DNA of 64,000 nucleotides, from positions 372,001 through 436,000 of the forward strand of contig CAJQUW010001972.1 of assembly GCA_907163375.1 (NCBI GenBank), given 5' to 3'. The stretch's first letter is position 1, and every line of letters begins with the position of its first letter. This document shows, piece after piece, positions 35,707-49,392 of the stretch. Made by a program: the position numbers and the translations under genes. The stretch is from Prostheceraeus crozeri (taxonomy: Eukaryota > Platyhelminthes > Polycladida > Euryleptidae). Under the pieces are notes generated by a model that was given only the letters and a program-made list of their open reading frames with translations, did no database searches and was not told the origin of the DNA.

Positions 35707-37023
35707 CGGGCTGTTCAATAAGTCTTGCGATTTGGCGAATTAAACATTACATCCTCTCAACGTAGTCTCCAGAGAAGTCGATGCAGAGTTTGATTCATTT
35801 AGATCAATATCATGTGGTAACAATTACTTCGTCAAATGTAGTTCACCCGGGTAGCTCTGAAATGAGTTAAATTCACTTTCACGAGTTTAACTTACGATGG
35901 AAATGTTCATTGCAGACATCTGAAGACAATGGAACTGAAGAAAGAACGTTTCCGTGCTATGATAGTGTATGATTCAAAAAGTGAATTGGAACAGTTAGGG
36001 AGCTTCGACTGACTTGTTGCTGCACTTGGAGATGAAGCTCCTTCAAGAGCGACAGTCCTCCGGTGATTTGCGGAATTCAAACGAGATCGTTCGTCTCTTG
36101 GAGACGAAACTCGAAGTGGACGTCCCTCAAGCGCAACCACTGAGGACCAAGTTGAGTTGATGCAACGTTTTGTGGTAGAAGACGCCTGGGTCACGGTTGC
36201 TTAACTCGTTCAAGTAACTACCCTGTCCTGTGAAAGTGTTCATGCAATCCTGCATGATCGGCTAGGCCTACACACGGTTTCAGCCTGATGGATTCCACAT
36301 CTTCTGACTCCAGAACAAAAAGAAGCTCGAGTGCAATGGTGACGTCAAATGCCTCTCTGATTCCATGAGGGCCACACAAGAGATGTGTCGGAGATCGTAA
36401 CAGGGGACGAAACATGGGTTCATTCATTCAACCAGGAAGGCAAGCAACAATCTGCTCAATGGACCCAGGTCGGTGCTGCCCCTCCACAGAAGTGTCGCAG
36501 AGAACGAAGTGCTGAAAGCAAATGGTGGCTACGTTTGTGGGCATGACCGGTCATGTTTCTGCAATTCCGTCAAAGACCTAGCGCACAGTGACTGCCAATT
36601 GTTGCGTTTCAGAGTGCCTTCCAATAGTCTTTGCTGTGGTTTCTCATCGTCGGAGTCGAAGAACACGTCGACGGCGTCTTCTTCTGCATCAAGACAATGC
36701 ACCATCTCACTGACCACAGGCAAAGAAGGATTTTCTTGCGGAGAATGCTATCGATGTAGTCGAGCATCCACCCTATTCTTCAGACCTCGTACCTTGTGAC
36801 TTCTTTTTGTTCCTGACAGTGGAAGCCGGAGCCGGGGTGGAAACCTTTCTAGAATGCATAGAATGCACACCTTCTACGGAGTGGCTAAAGTGCCTCGAAA
36901 GTTGGTTCCGACGAATGTAACTCTGCATAGACTTCTTTGGAGACTACTTTAGAGAAGATGCAATGTTTAATTCGTTTGTAAATTTAATGTATAAACCAAA
37001 TCGCAAAACTTATTGAGCAGCCC
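35707..37023 (+). mobile_element. Old mariner transposon
   Basis: GGGCTGTTCAATAAGTCTTG (35708 on) pairs inverted with CAAAACTTATTGAGCAGCCC (37003-37022). The inverted match continues for about 85 bp (CGAATTAAACATT..GTCTCC..GAAGTC). The left arm lacks about 20 bp present in the right. No clear TA flank remains. The gene inside is heavily decayed, so this is an old copy of a mariner family. Confidence 0.88.
35928..36920 (+). pseudogene. Mariner transposase, heavily decayed
   Basis: Begins MELKKERFRAMIVYDSKSEL, then SFRATVL-like text read as DEAPSRATVLR and DETRSGRPSSATTEDQVELM, the helix-turn-helix and linker of mariner (GRP motif). Later GDETWVHSFNQEGKQQSAQW gives the first catalytic D region, and IKTMHHLTDH the area before the second. 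Many stops and frame changes follow, so the second and third acids cannot be placed with confidence. The ends suggest classical DD34D mariner. Inactive. Confidence 0.82.
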
Positions 37024-39092
37024 CAAAATGAGGAATTGCAACTCCAATTTCATGGCAATGTTTGTATGGGGCATTTTTTTCAAAGCCAATCTTCTAACAC
37101 TCTGTAGCAGCAACCATTTCCGGAAAATGTGTGTTAATGAATAGTATGACATACCAAAAAATATAAAAATATTAAAGACTACAAAGCATATAAAGATGTA
37201 TAATGAATAATTAATCATAACATGCTAAGAGACTCTCAGTCAGGACTTCGTGACATTTTGGACAAACGATTTACATTCAAGAGTCACATCAAGATTTCAT
37301 GAGACACCTCGCAAGATACATTAGCGCTATTGTAAATTAACACCCTTATGGCCATTGAGTGTCTATAGGCTCTTTGAGGCAACCATTGCGACTGCTTTGC
37401 TCATCATAGGACTGTCGTACTATTGGAAGCTGATTATGCTTCATGAATGGAATTGATTGTGAATGATCATATCGCATGACACCTACATGCATAAATGTCC
37501 GTTTGTACAAAGAGGTAGCGATTGAGATCAATCATGCCAGGAGATTGAATCTCTGAAGTAGACAGACAGCTGCGTATAGTTGATGTATTTACTACTGGCG
37601 ACGGTTATGTTCAAGCAATAGCTTTCCTATGTGTTCGAAGGACAACGGCATGGGGAATCGTTCGACGATGCAAGAAGCATGCTTTGTTGTTCGTCCTCGG
37701 AATGGTGCAAGGAACATCAAAGGCGATGAAGAAATGACGCAGACCGTGAAGAATCCATCGGTAGTCTTCAGTCATCAACTAAGGCTGAAATTCCAATTAA
37801 TTGACTATAACTGGAGTGTAGATAATTAATTCTTAACTAGACAAATTAGATAAGTTTCCTTTAGTTGCAACCTTGATGCAGCAACATAGCATTAAATTTT
37901 CTGCAAGATTTTTTCGCTCAGATTTGTCCACATTTTCATGTAAAATGTGAGATTACAGAATTTATAAGCGGCTTGACAATAAAAGTTTATTTGATTGAAA
38001 GTCTTACCATATCAATGCAATATTTTTTTCGAAAAGTTGATCTGAATTTTCAAAGGTGTCGATTGACATTTTATCATTGGTCTTTTAATACTTTTCTAGC
38101 GCTTAGAAGTAAAATTCACGTGGTGAACTCGTTTTGCCTACAAGTATGGTGATCGAGATTTTCAATATAAAGTATTTCCAATAATATGTACTCTAATAAA
38201 ATTAATCTTTGAAAGAAAAGGAATGTTTTTTGGCTAAAAAGGCACATGTATTCACATAGCGTAAACTTTCCAATTTCTACTCATGGCACCACCAAGTAGA
38301 CTCTTGGAAAACATTATTCTTATCTGTTTGAAGATAGATCAAAGTCAGATACATAAAGGTTGACTTTCTTAATACTCCTCTTCCGTCGTTGTCAAAGAGT
38401 CATCATTCGAACCATGGTGGCAGCAGCACGACATTTTTACAACGCTCACATTGTTGTGACGAGGCCATGGACAAGGACAAAACAACACAGCACAGATGTG
38501 CGGAGCTTATCCGCCGCTGGGAGCGTGCGATTGTCCCGCACAACACCTGACGACCACCTGGCGCCTCTCCCAATACAGTAGTAGAGAGGGGAGAGCTCAC
38601 ACCACCCAGGACAGAAACCTGACAGGGGATTTTTCCGGTGTTATTGTTGAACATTTTTTAAACCAATTAGCGTTGTTATTCGGCTAGCCTCCTTTGTTAG
38701 CCACATACGCAGTCACTTTGAATCCCTTTCTTGGTTGAATACTTTTTCGTCTTCGGTGCTCAGTTGCACGAGGCTTTGTTACAAGCGTATGCCAGCTGCC
38801 AAACTCAAACTTTATAGTTGAGTTTGTTGTCGCATCATCAGTCAGGCAGAACAGCTTACAGAGCTTATCAGAGGCTGCACAACGATTTCCAAAACGGGAG
38901 AAAACATGAATTTTCAACTAGTGGTTTTCATTCCGTCATGGGAATGAATTAGGCCTATCCAAGACAAAAGCAAATATAAGTTTACGAGATATTTATCAGT
39001 TCAATACTGACAGTGGCCTAACTACTTTCGTCTGGTAATTCAATTCATCAGCAAATATATATACAGCTGCTAAATATACATACAGTATAAAG
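37024..39092. other. Intronic sequence with unassigned frames
   Basis: Mostly featureless. 38360-38620 is less AT-rich than its surroundings and contains frames on both strands without known motifs. A minus-strand frame at 38684-38917 (MKIHVFSRFGNRCAASDKLC) is likewise unassigned. Confidence 0.4.
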
Positions 39093-39804
39093 CTGGGGCA
39101 TCAAAAATTAATTGCAATCAATAGTTTTAATTGCAGCAGGACGCAATCAGTTGATTGCAATTATTTGATGGGAGCAATCAATTAATCTCTGATCATATAT
39201 CAGCACCGTCTGAATTACTCACTCTGTTATTTATCTTAAACGAATTAGGCTACAGGGACATACAATGTACATGCATTGCAAGTCGCATAATAGCGTACTA
39301 CACATAACGTGAATGCATATAACTATATTGTTATTCTTCATAAATTTTATTGCAGACGTTCATGCATCACAATTGTAGCCATAGTCAATAATTGGAGCAA
39401 GTGAATGAATAACCACACGAATGAAAATAGTTTTAGAAGTTATCACAAGAAAATTGTGTTCTAGAGATACTAAATACGTGATGCATCATGCATCAAATAC
39501 TTCCTGATTAGAATTCTGAAAGTGATCAGTTTGTGAACAAGACATGTTGAGTATACATAGCATTTTAATAAGTCACTGAAGGTGGCATGTTTGTCCTACG
39601 ATGGTGAGTGGTCACGGCATTGCAGGTAAATCCGTCAATTGGATAGACGTGCCTTTCCCATTGGAGCGCACATCAATCAATCCTTTAATCGCAATTATTC
39701 GATGGCACCAATCAATTAATTGTAATTTTTAGTGGCAGCAGTCAGTTAATTGCGACTAATTAATCGTAATGAATTGCAATGTAATTGATTGTTGATGACC
39801 CCTG
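39093..39804. mobile_element. hAT-type MITE, 712 bp, with CAATTAATTG ends
   Basis: Left end CTGGGGCATCAAAAATTAAT and right end, reversed, CAGGGGTCATCAACAATCAA match with small gaps, and both continue TTGCAAT. Candidate 8-bp duplications GTATAAAG and ATGTAGAG agree at five of eight. CAATTAATTG-like units recur at both ends (39110-39185, 39675-39790). Related to the shell at 6248-13884 and the fragment at 17860. No coding. Confidence 0.65.
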
Positions 39805-40739
39805 ATGTAGAGTGCGACATCCAGGAAGAAGCAGAATACAATTTGCAAAAGCATCATATTCACAATAGGAAGTCTATGTGATAGAAATTGCAATATTTTA
39901 CATTTTGCAGTCATAAGATTGGATGAGATGCATTGATTCACCATTATTTGAAAAATTGCTAGTATAGATCTAGCAGCTGTCAGTTATGTTCATAGGTCAT
40001 AAAATCTTAGAAAAAACAATAAACATAACAGGGAAACACAACATGATAAAAACACACGTATCAACCGAAAGATAATAATAATAGTATCTTTAAAAGAATT
40101 TTTTAGTAAGATTGAAAGCAAAGAATCCTTGTATAGAATGTTCTCGCTAAAACCGACCCGAAAGCCTGAATAGATCTAAATAACAGAGACGTTCTCGGCA
40201 AAATTAAACGCCTAATTTGCTAATTTAATTTTTGAATCTAATCCAAGTTTTTATTGGAAAGCAAATAGCCTCTGACAGCAGGTCTGATTAGGCTTATTTC
40301 CACGAAATGATAAGAGGCTATTGATTTTTCGCATTAAATTTAAACAGAAACATAGATTTTAGATGCTGCTGAGAACGTTTCTGTTATTTGAATTTTATCT
40401 TGAAGTTGTCCCTGGAGCAGGTTTATAAAAGTAGAGTTTCAGGACCATGTTTTTTACGCCAAATTGACCATGATCTGATCATTGAGATGTCTTCACTCCA
40501 GATTTTCTCTCTTTTTCTGCTTCCTTCAGAATGCCTTCCTATGGTCTTGCAGATGACCGTCTCCTCAAAGCATCTTTCTTCTTATTACACTGAGATCCGA
40601 CAAGTCACATTTCCTTACGAGCTCCTATTTTGATGTATACACACTTCACCATTTTCTATCATTCGAGCATAATGCACCTAACTTCTTGGAACCTTATGGC
40701 ATGCACATACTACTTACTTTTACTCCTTCCCAGGTTTTA
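39805..40739. other. Intronic sequence, nothing recognised
   Basis: No supported open frame, repeat pair or RNA gene. Confidence 0.45.
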
Positions 40740-41060
40740 GGGTTGAACACTAGGGCTGTGTCGGTTGTCGTTCGGATGGATACGTCTTCTCCATTCTGAT
40801 TGGTCTTGCGTCCAGATACAGGAGCTCAAGATCTCTCTTTGACGTTGTGCCACCATCTCTTCCTCTGTCCTCTAATGTTCTGTCCAGCCACTTCATAACT
40901 TAGGATTCCCTTCGGCCACTTCGAGTGCGGCATCCGTTGCATGTGACCAAACCAGCACCAGCGAATTTGGCGTACGGCTGATTCCAAGTCATGGAGATGG
41001 TGAAGGCCTCTCAGTTCGCGCATGGAGCGTGCTCACAAAGTTTGACGGAACACATCCATC
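40740..41060 (-). pseudogene. LINE 3' fragment (reverse transcriptase C-terminus)
   Basis: On the minus strand, IRWCWFGHMQRMPHSKWPKG then YEVAGQNIRGQRKRWWHNVK is the well-known tail of non-LTR retrotransposon ORF2 proteins (pattern RW.GH..RM...PK..L..E...G.R..GR...RW.D..K). The next codons give a stop followed by TALVFNPKTWEG-like text. Only the extreme C-terminus is present, as expected for a 5'-truncated insertion. The clade is uncertain, perhaps RTE-like. Confidence 0.75.
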
Positions 41061-41420
41061 GGATCATAGAATTCTCACACTATTGGTGACACTATGATGT
41101 CATTCATTTGATTTAATAAAATATAGAAAGTCACACAAAGAGGTAGCAATACAAATGCAATGCATTCGTAATTAGAAGAGATGTAAGTGCAATCTTAATA
41201 AAGTCTCCCAGAAGCCACAAGCTTCGATATCTCAGTATTGTACCTTAATTCGAAAATATGCAAGACGAAATATGCACGGGGGAGAAAAAAATCTCTTACC
41301 TAATATCAGCCCTTCAAGTGCGGTCTGTTTCGGGTGCAATTGTAATATCCATCCGGAGAAAATAAGTAATGGAAAACGTTTAGGTTAGCACCGGCATGTT
41401 GAACTGATGAGTGATGATCT

Positions 41421-41966
41421 TTGGTGGGGCCCGCTGCGGGCAACGGTGAAGTAGAATAATGGCTTAATCCTAGAATTCATAACCGGTCAGTGGATATGCA
41501 GATTATCATAGATATCCATGGATTCATGGCGGTATAACATGACATTTAGGCTTCATTATCCTGTTGTGAACGATGGAATTTTTTTATAATTTCACCCCAC
41601 AATGAATAGGCCTATGTCATATATGTCTTCCTCGTGCGCATATTCACACAATGGAAAAGTTTTTCGGATAAATAGCATAAATAGATTACATAAGCAGATA
41701 AAAGGCGTGTGTGACCTGTAACGTTTGACGTCATCTTATGTTTCACAACATCATTGTGGGACAATACTGACAACGAAATTCCCGATATTGCAGCTTGCAT
41801 TATTTCATGATGTTTGATGTGAGAACATCATACATAGCCAGCTTCCAAGTTTCTCTGAAAAAACAATGTTAGCCAGAAACTTGACATACTCAGCTCAGGA
41901 GCAGAAACCGAACTGCGGGACAATGCGGGCAACGGTGCGCGCACAGCACGGGCTCCACCCCAGATT
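41421..41966. repeat. Possible MITE with GGGGCCCGC / GGGCTCCACCCC ends
   Basis: TTGGTGGGGCCCGCTGCGGG with CAACGGTG at the left is mirrored by GCGGGCAACGGTGCG, CACGGGCTCCACCCC at the right. The match is short and imperfect, and no clear target duplication was seen. Confidence 0.4.
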
Positions 41967-44271
41967 ATGAAGATCCCCTCCCATTGTTCCCATGGTTCGA
42001 ATTCAACTACAGATTGAGCTCAATGCTATTAGTTCGATTGCACTGCTTATCAGTTCTCTTCAACGGTATTCCCCCGTGTATCATTCGTAAATTAAAGGTC
42101 GAATGTCTTTTTCAATGTAAAATCAATCGATTTGGTTAACTATTCATCAATTTTCATTTCGGTAAAAAGATAGATGAAAAAAGTAAACTGAATAATGAAT
42201 TATTTCAAACTGCATCAGAGTTTCTCTCAGTTATTGAACTCGGTATTTTTTCTGTCCTTGTTACCTTCGGTGAACTTAACCGAAATATTGATCTGAAGCT
42301 TAACGATAATAGAGTGAGACGTTGTAAAATGTGAAATTTGTTGTCGTATTTTTGAAAATTTCACTGTCATTGAATTAAAGATAGCGTCAATGCATGAATA
42401 ATTCATTAAGAAGAACTAAATGATCTATTGTGTTGTGTACGCGCTTCAAGTCAATGAGATCATGCCGGGATCCGTGTGAGTTATAAGTCAAGATACAATT
42501 GAAATGGAACCTTCATGAAGGAAATAAGTGAGATATCTTAGTGAGATGCTTCGATTTGTAAATTCATTCTCTCCTTGGAAAATTGATAGCTAAATATTCT
42601 AACCTGAGAGGAACATTTTTTGGAGATGAAATTGATGTTAGCCTCGTAATTATTTGAAGTGGATAGATGCGCTCTCAAATTCTTGGTCAATAGCATTCGA
42701 AGATAGTCATCCCTGGAAGGTTAGAAAATAATACGCCAAATGAAGGCGCTCACAAGCTGTAATATAAGACGTTAAAAATCTCACTTTTATTCATTTAGAA
42801 AGCTCAGCCTTTAATGTTCCGTAAGTGATCAGATAATATTTGTTAGCTCTCGTAAAGATGGTACCATGGCTTGATCGTAAACATCAATAATTTGGATTGC
42901 TATAATGAATCAATTTAAGTGTCTCATCCTCAATGATTAGATCAGAGTTAGTTGGTTGCATGTGAAGTTAAAACTTTTTGAAATGTTAGTGGGTACTTAC
43001 TCATGAGTACTTTACAAAGCAAAATTTGAATAACCAATGACGTAAAGTCATCATAAGAATCAAAGAAGTTTTTTTATTTCAAATTGATAAATACGGTATC
43101 TTTCTTTGGAAAACCTAATTCGTTTTCGTAGCAGTGATTCACATTGATTCTTTGATTAAAAACGATATTCTGAATCTAAGAAAACAAGCAGTCAGCTAAC
43201 TAGACGAAGTCAGTGGAAGATGATTTATATTGAGTACTGTATGTCAATTTAGATGCGAATTGCGCAACTTATCCGCTTCAGTTTATTTGTTTGATAATGA
43301 GAGTGTTTAGAAATATGAGTAGAATGATTCTATGTGAATAAATCCCATGAAACATATTGTCATTAGTGTTAGTTTCGATGAGCTCGAGAAGCTCGGTCTG
43401 TGACGATGCTTCCTTTCGTATTTGTCGTTCTACCCAAATATTATTTAGTTCAATCACACTTCTATGATATTCCTTATCATACATCATGTACAAAATATCT
43501 TTATTCAAGTCGACCTCATTCCTGCTATTGGTAACATGTAACCCAATAGTACCTGCCGCATTATGTTTTCTATTTTTCTATGTCTCGTATGTGAATTTAA
43601 AATTTTTCGCATTGATGATAGAATAATTTTGCAATTTCCTTCCTAGTCTGACAATAGCTACGGATAGTAGCTGAAATATATCGGTGCTCAAAAACAGATT
43701 TATCTAGAACACTTCAAAGAATTAGCTTTTTCCAACTATTACTAAATAATGACACTTGGCCGAAATATTTTTCAATTCACCCAAATATTGTGTGCATTAC
43801 CCAGTTTCTCTGCTTTCGCTTTAGTGAAAAGCCATCAGCAACAGCAAAATGAAAACAATTGAAATTTGTGTTTCTTCAAAAAATGTGAACATTTGTATCA
43901 TTAGTTTGATAACATTTTCCTATTGTAACTAATTTAGTTTAGCATGTGCTTTCTGACATGTTAGATAGAGTAAAGAAAATATTTAAGGAAGAAATTTTCG
44001 AACTTGTTTAAGTGTGAACAATCTGCTTCTTCCAAAGCCTTCACTTTTGTCCTTGTGTATTTTGAGAAAAATATTGAAAAGTAGCAGACATATTGAATTA
44101 TGACATCTTCTACGATTAACGTCCTTGATGCTCAGGTCAAGGTCAAGAGATTCTGAGATATAAACAAACAAAGATGCATATCCAGCCTCCTAACATCCCT
44201 ATGCACTGTAGTCGCACATCACCGCACTGCATCGCTGGGCTATTATTCCCCTATGTAGATCATTATATTGA
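41967..44271. other. Intronic sequence, nothing recognised
   Basis: AT-rich, with only short chance frames on either strand and no repeat structure I can support. Confidence 0.5.
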
Positions 44272-44460
44272 GGTCTCCGTGGCACAGGGCTAAGTGCTTG
44301 GCCTAGCGATCTTTCGGTCTAGAGGTCAAGCCCCGAAAGTGTCATTGGAAGTCGGCAGGGAGGGCATTGGGGCTAAAAGATCACAGCGCTCCAGATAAAA
44401 GTCTCTCTGTCATCACCGTCCAAGCCCCCAGTATAGGTGAGAAGTGACGTTCAACCATCA
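44272..44460 (+). repeat. tRNA-derived SINE, full-length copy
   Basis: Head GGTCTCCGTGGCACAGGGCT with box A-like TGGCACAGGGCTAAG, then box B-like GGTCAAGCCCC at 44324-44334, a body with GGCAGGGAGGGCATTGGGGC and a 3' part GTGAGAAGTGACGTTCAACC. The copy at 60674-60868 is alignable over its whole length and the 26992 copy over the head. Confidence 0.85.
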
Positions 44461-46640
44461 CATTGTAGACTTTAAGGCATTAATATATAGTCGACTCTAC
44501 ACCCCAGTATTATTTCAATATCTGGGATAGATCATATAACACATTCTTAAAGACCAATGCATGAATGATAAGCTTTGTTGAGTTTTTTCAATTCGGTTTA
44601 ATACACATAATTACAGACAAGATGGCCACCAACTTGTGATTCTTCGTCATTGATTCACTTTATGAAAGACGAAATACGAATATGTACACGTACAGCGTCA
44701 ACAGATCTTTCTGATTTTCATTCGCCGTCAATCCATGACTAACGATAAAAAGAGCATGTGGTGAACGTCTGACTAAGATTTTAGGAAGTGATTAATGGAA
44801 ATTCTGTCTGCTATGCTTGCTAAAATAAGAAAATTTTTGTGATTAGCACTGAATGATGCTAGAGGAGTTAAAATAACTCATCCAAATTCGCTCAAACTGC
44901 ATGCTTGATTCTTGACTCCTCTTATTTAATGACATTCACGCGCATGGCATTTCGACATCCGAATGTATTGCTTTCATATTATTAAGGCTTACTGGTAATT
45001 AGGGACATCATCTAATTCGTCTTAATTGCGTTTATGCTGTATTGATTGGCAATAATTTAAAGTTTCCGATTATTGTCTTCTGCAATGAAGTTCATATTAA
45101 TTCAAAGTTTTACCTAATTTTTTTTAGTTTCTCTAATGTTATGAAGATTGATAGCGCTCTGATGAATGAATGATAAAATGACTAAATTGATTAGTAATTA
45201 AGGAAAATTATATTCGGACATCAAAAAATTGCAATGAGTTCTATAAAAGCGGAAATCTTATTAGGGAAACGCCGAGTATAAACTAAGAAAAATGTGAACG
45301 TCAGCATCTCATCTGGGCACATGAATAAAATCTACAGGAGCGTTCCGAAATGCTCACTCCTTGCTCGACTATTCGATTTAAAATTTGAACCACAAGAAGA
45401 TCTCTAGAAGAAATATGTCATGATACATAATAGTTGATATTTAACTTGTAAATATTTTCAGCAGTTTAAACTTGAAACATATTAGAAGAGGCACTTTTCT
45501 TCTAAGTGGGGTGACTGCTCACTGCGCGAGCATTTGACTACTATTGGAAGTAAACGGCTGAAATCGTGTATAATCATCTAGGCAACCCAGGCATTACTTA
45601 AAGAAGACGAATATGTATAACTGAATTGACTTAAAATTTATCACTTGGTGATAATTCAGAAAAATTGAATGTTTGTTACATACTTACAGGCAACGTCAAG
45701 TCCAATTAAGCAAGTAGAGCCTTCAAGTAAAAAAAAGCATCATGTTCCATCCATTAACTTTATATCGCCCTACAAGATTTCAAATCTTAGAAGTTCTCAT
45801 CATTTGTGGAATGTGACACAACAACAATGTTTTGAAATTGTCACTAAAAAATGCAACATTTTCTCAGCACATTTTCTCTCAAGCTTAGTGAATGATAATT
45901 ATAGGGAGCAGATGCTGACTTTGCTGGCCTCAGGTAATAATTTTTCAAAAGATCGTTTTTTCGAAGACATTTTAGGCTTCAATTTGCAAAACTTGTAAAA
46001 CATACGCAATCCTGTAAATTGAGTAGGAAATGTAATAGCTTGCGGCAAGTTGTAATCGTTGATAAATCTTCCTGCAAGGCGCTATCATATGCCACAGTCT
46101 TAGCTTTCAAGCAATAGTATCATTATTTTTTAAGGAATGTAAACATCAAACTCTCAGTTTTCAAACAACTAGCCTTTCGAATAGTAATTACCTGTCTGAC
46201 TGGAAAGATGACTAAAAATATACTCCTTTTTTGTCCTTGATGACAGCGGCAGAAACAGATTGAAAATTCGACTTGATTTTCAGAGCACAGTTGTCTAAAA
46301 GATGTGCAACATGGTTTACAAGAAACAAGTTGGGTACAGTATTTTTTCAAGCATTCCATGGGTCAATCGTGTTTGATACGGCGTCGGATAATATGGACAA
46401 GACATTTCCGTTGAACGATGTTGGGCAAATTTCGTCGATCGTTCATTATGAGCGATCAATCATCTACAAGCAAATGACGACGTTTCCTAGAAAGTGTCAT
46501 CAATTCAGAAAACATTACTTCACAGTACATTATTTTAAATTATATGACTTCACCCTGCTCTATGATGCTTTGATAGTACTTTTAAGTTTGGCCGAAATTC
46601 TAATCGCCAGGGATAGCTAGTGTAGGTGGGAGGGTTTGTT
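44461..46640. other. Sequence with an unassigned open frame
   Basis: A 109-codon frame at 45669-45998 (MFVTYLQATSSPIKQVEPSS) ends in FFEDILGFNLQNL. It lies just upstream of the Penelope-like element and could be part of it or of another element. No motif was recognised. The rest appears featureless. Confidence 0.4.
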
Positions 46641-49380
46641 TAGATCCATTGGCTGTTAACGCCCGCCTCAGCGAGGCATCCCCTCTTCAGTAGGTTACAG
46701 TTCGGCCTGTTGCCCTTGGACTTTGAGAGCATATAGTCCTAGACTTTTGCCTTATTCGACTAGGGGTAACATGAAAACTTGCGGATACTAGAATTAAGTA
46801 TACACCATTATCCTTACAGTATTAAGAAAAGAGCTTATGTAGCCAACAACACGAGTACCTTTTCTATTGACAGTTGTAATAGAAAGAGTTGCTTGTGCTG
46901 TAGGTTCATACATAAATCTTCCTTTTTCGTCTCAAACACCACTAGGAAGGCTTTCCTCATAGATTTAAGTGGTCCTTTCGATTGCAAATCCAGCTTTGCA
47001 ATCTATCTCATTTCTTGTAGCGAATGCGGATTCTAATATGTTGACAAGACTACCCAATCTCTAAATGCTAGATTGAATGGTCACCGTCACCATGCATCCT
47101 CAAAATACACTACTTTCCTTTATGAGCACTTTAGGCAAGATGGTCACAATTTTTGCAATATTAAATTGCAAATTATAGACCAAAGTGATTCCAACTTTTT
47201 TTGATAACTCTAACCTTAGAGATAAGGAACTTCTGAAGAAGGAGGATTTTTGGATAAAAACACTGTGTACAATCTTCCCACTTGACTTGAACAATAGAAT
47301 TCAAGGTTTTGGTTGTGTCTACACAGGTTCCTTACATAAACAGTACTTATCTTCTCCGGTCCTAAGAAGACCTAGAGGACATGGGATTCACCGTAATAAG
47401 AAAAATGTCATAACCAAATGCTTAGAATCTCTCTTCGATAAATTAATAACCTTTGTAATTCCAACATGTTTTACGGATTTGACATCACTCTGAAATCTTA
47501 AAGTCGTACCACACTTAGGCAACTTCTTTCTTTTACTCTGAGCAGTCCTGGCACCTGCTTGTATCTAGTTGAATCCTTCTGTTCGAGATTCTTAAAAGTC
47601 GAGGATTTGGTTGATAAGGTCGACAAGGAGGTTATTACTATCCCTTTTGAGTGCAAAGAAGTAGATCTCTTGAAAGTTTCTTCCATTTTCGCTGATCCCC
47701 ATGTTAGCAGTATGTTGCCTAATCCAATTCGTGGTAAAAATCCACAGCAGATTTTCTTCAAATACACCACCCCTATTGGTGGGAAGCTCTTCAATTACAA
47801 TCAGGTTTTAAAGAATACTTCAATAGCTGAAATTATAGAATTTGTTAACAAGCCTTGTCTTTGTTCCAATTCTATCTTCTGCTACAAGCCCGCCTCACAC
47901 GTGGTTACCGTTGACTTGAGTATTATATCCAACACTAAACTTAGAGATTTGATGGCAAAGGGTACTTATTATAGAGAGCCTATTCGCAAGTGGTGGGATT
48001 ATATTAAAGTCAGCGTTAAAAATGCATTAATTAGTTACCTTTGAAAAGTTATTGAAAAGTCCTGTAGAAAGTACGCCCTTAGGAATTTTGACTTCCTTGA
48101 TTGGTCTGAGGCTGTCCTTGAGATAATTGAAAATCGCGTCTCCTTCCCAGTACTAACTTCCCATCTTTGCATTCGCACGAAGTACTAAGATCTAAAGAGT
48201 GTAGAAGCTTCATCCAAACTTTCAGGCGGAATACGTCATTACTCCGGCGGATAAGGCCGTTAGCAATTTTGTCATAGTGTGTGAGAAGTATTACCTCATT
48301 GTCCTCTTGAACGAACTAGACTTTGACCTTGGCAGTTTCAATGCTGTTGGTAATCAGACTTAAGCACCGATTATTTCTTCCGTTGATGAGATAATTGCCG
48401 AACATTGCACCACCCTCAAGGATCCCTTTGGCATAACGGTTAAAGATAAGTTCATGTTTTTACATTAACTTTTCAGGATACTGAAATTGCAAAGGATTCT
48501 GTATAAAAGCTGGTGCCAGGAGCAGCACTTCCAAATATTTGGCCATCCTTGTGAACAGAGGTTTGCAATTGGTCCGGGACAAGTTTAATAGTTATTGCAT
48601 TTCCATCAAGCATAATTCGGTTGTGAGCGCCTTCGAGAGTATTAATTCTTTTGGGGAATATCTAGACATTATGTCGGGTTTGAATTGTCACTCTTTACAA
48701 GCTCATGATTTCTCCACACTCCATGCGACCCTCAATTTAGACCAGGTTAAGGACTCCTTGAGAGACTCATGTGAGTTTTTTAACAGTCCCAAGAGCTTCA
48801 TCTACATTGGCCATTATAGAACCTTCTTCTCGAAAAAGAAATACAGAGGATATCACTGCTGGTCCAAAGCCCAATTCCTCACTGCTATTAGTTTCATCCT
48901 AGATAACACTTCTGTCACTTTCGGGGGGCCTGACTTCAAACAAATTCGGGGCATTCGTATGGGTGGGAACTCCAGTTTAACTCTTGGCTGACGTATTCTT
49001 AGCATACAGGGAGTTCAAGTTCGTGACGGGGCTTCTAGCGAGTAAGAGATTTGGCTTCTCTCTCGTACCACAAGGTATGTCGATGACATTTGTGTGTTTA
49101 ATTACAAACATTTTGATAAGATCCTTCCTTATTCGATTGACCTCTTGGCTAGCAGAAGCGGTGATAGCAACAAATGCGTAAATTATTTGGGTGTTAAAAT
49201 CAAGATCTAAGATAGTGGCCTATGCACCATGGAGGCTCATTTTATGGAGTTTTTTTAAATCAAAACAATCTTATTGCTGTGGCATCTGATAAAACAAATC
49301 GTTTTGTTGCCATTGATCAGGCCAATTATGAACACTCGTAACTTACTGCGCGTACTTACATTCGCTGCCTAGCGGTCTGA
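46640..49380 (+). mobile_element. Penelope-like element, Naiad-type order (GIY-YIG before RT), broken
   Basis: The GIY-YIG nuclease region comes first (about 46780-47490): a cysteine cluster SCLCCRFIHKSS, then IYLISCSECGF and SLNARLNGHRHHASK. A reverse transcriptase follows (about 48240-49260) with PADKAVSNFVIVCEKYY, the palm text SLQAHDFSTLHATLNLDQVK, IRGIRMGGNSS, and the YVDD box in RYVDDICVFNYKHFDK near 49072. Nuclease upstream of reverse transcriptase is the permuted order described for the Naiad/Chlamys clade; ordinary Penelope elements have it downstream. The copy is degenerate with several breaks and its tail is missing here. Element ends were not located exactly. Confidence 0.8.
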
Positions 49381-49392
49381 CAGGAAGGACGT

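Noticed and set aside
36967-37218. Hydrophobic minus-strand frame as a small membrane protein
   Set aside because: It overlaps the mariner right arm and its composition follows from AT-rich, T-rich DNA.
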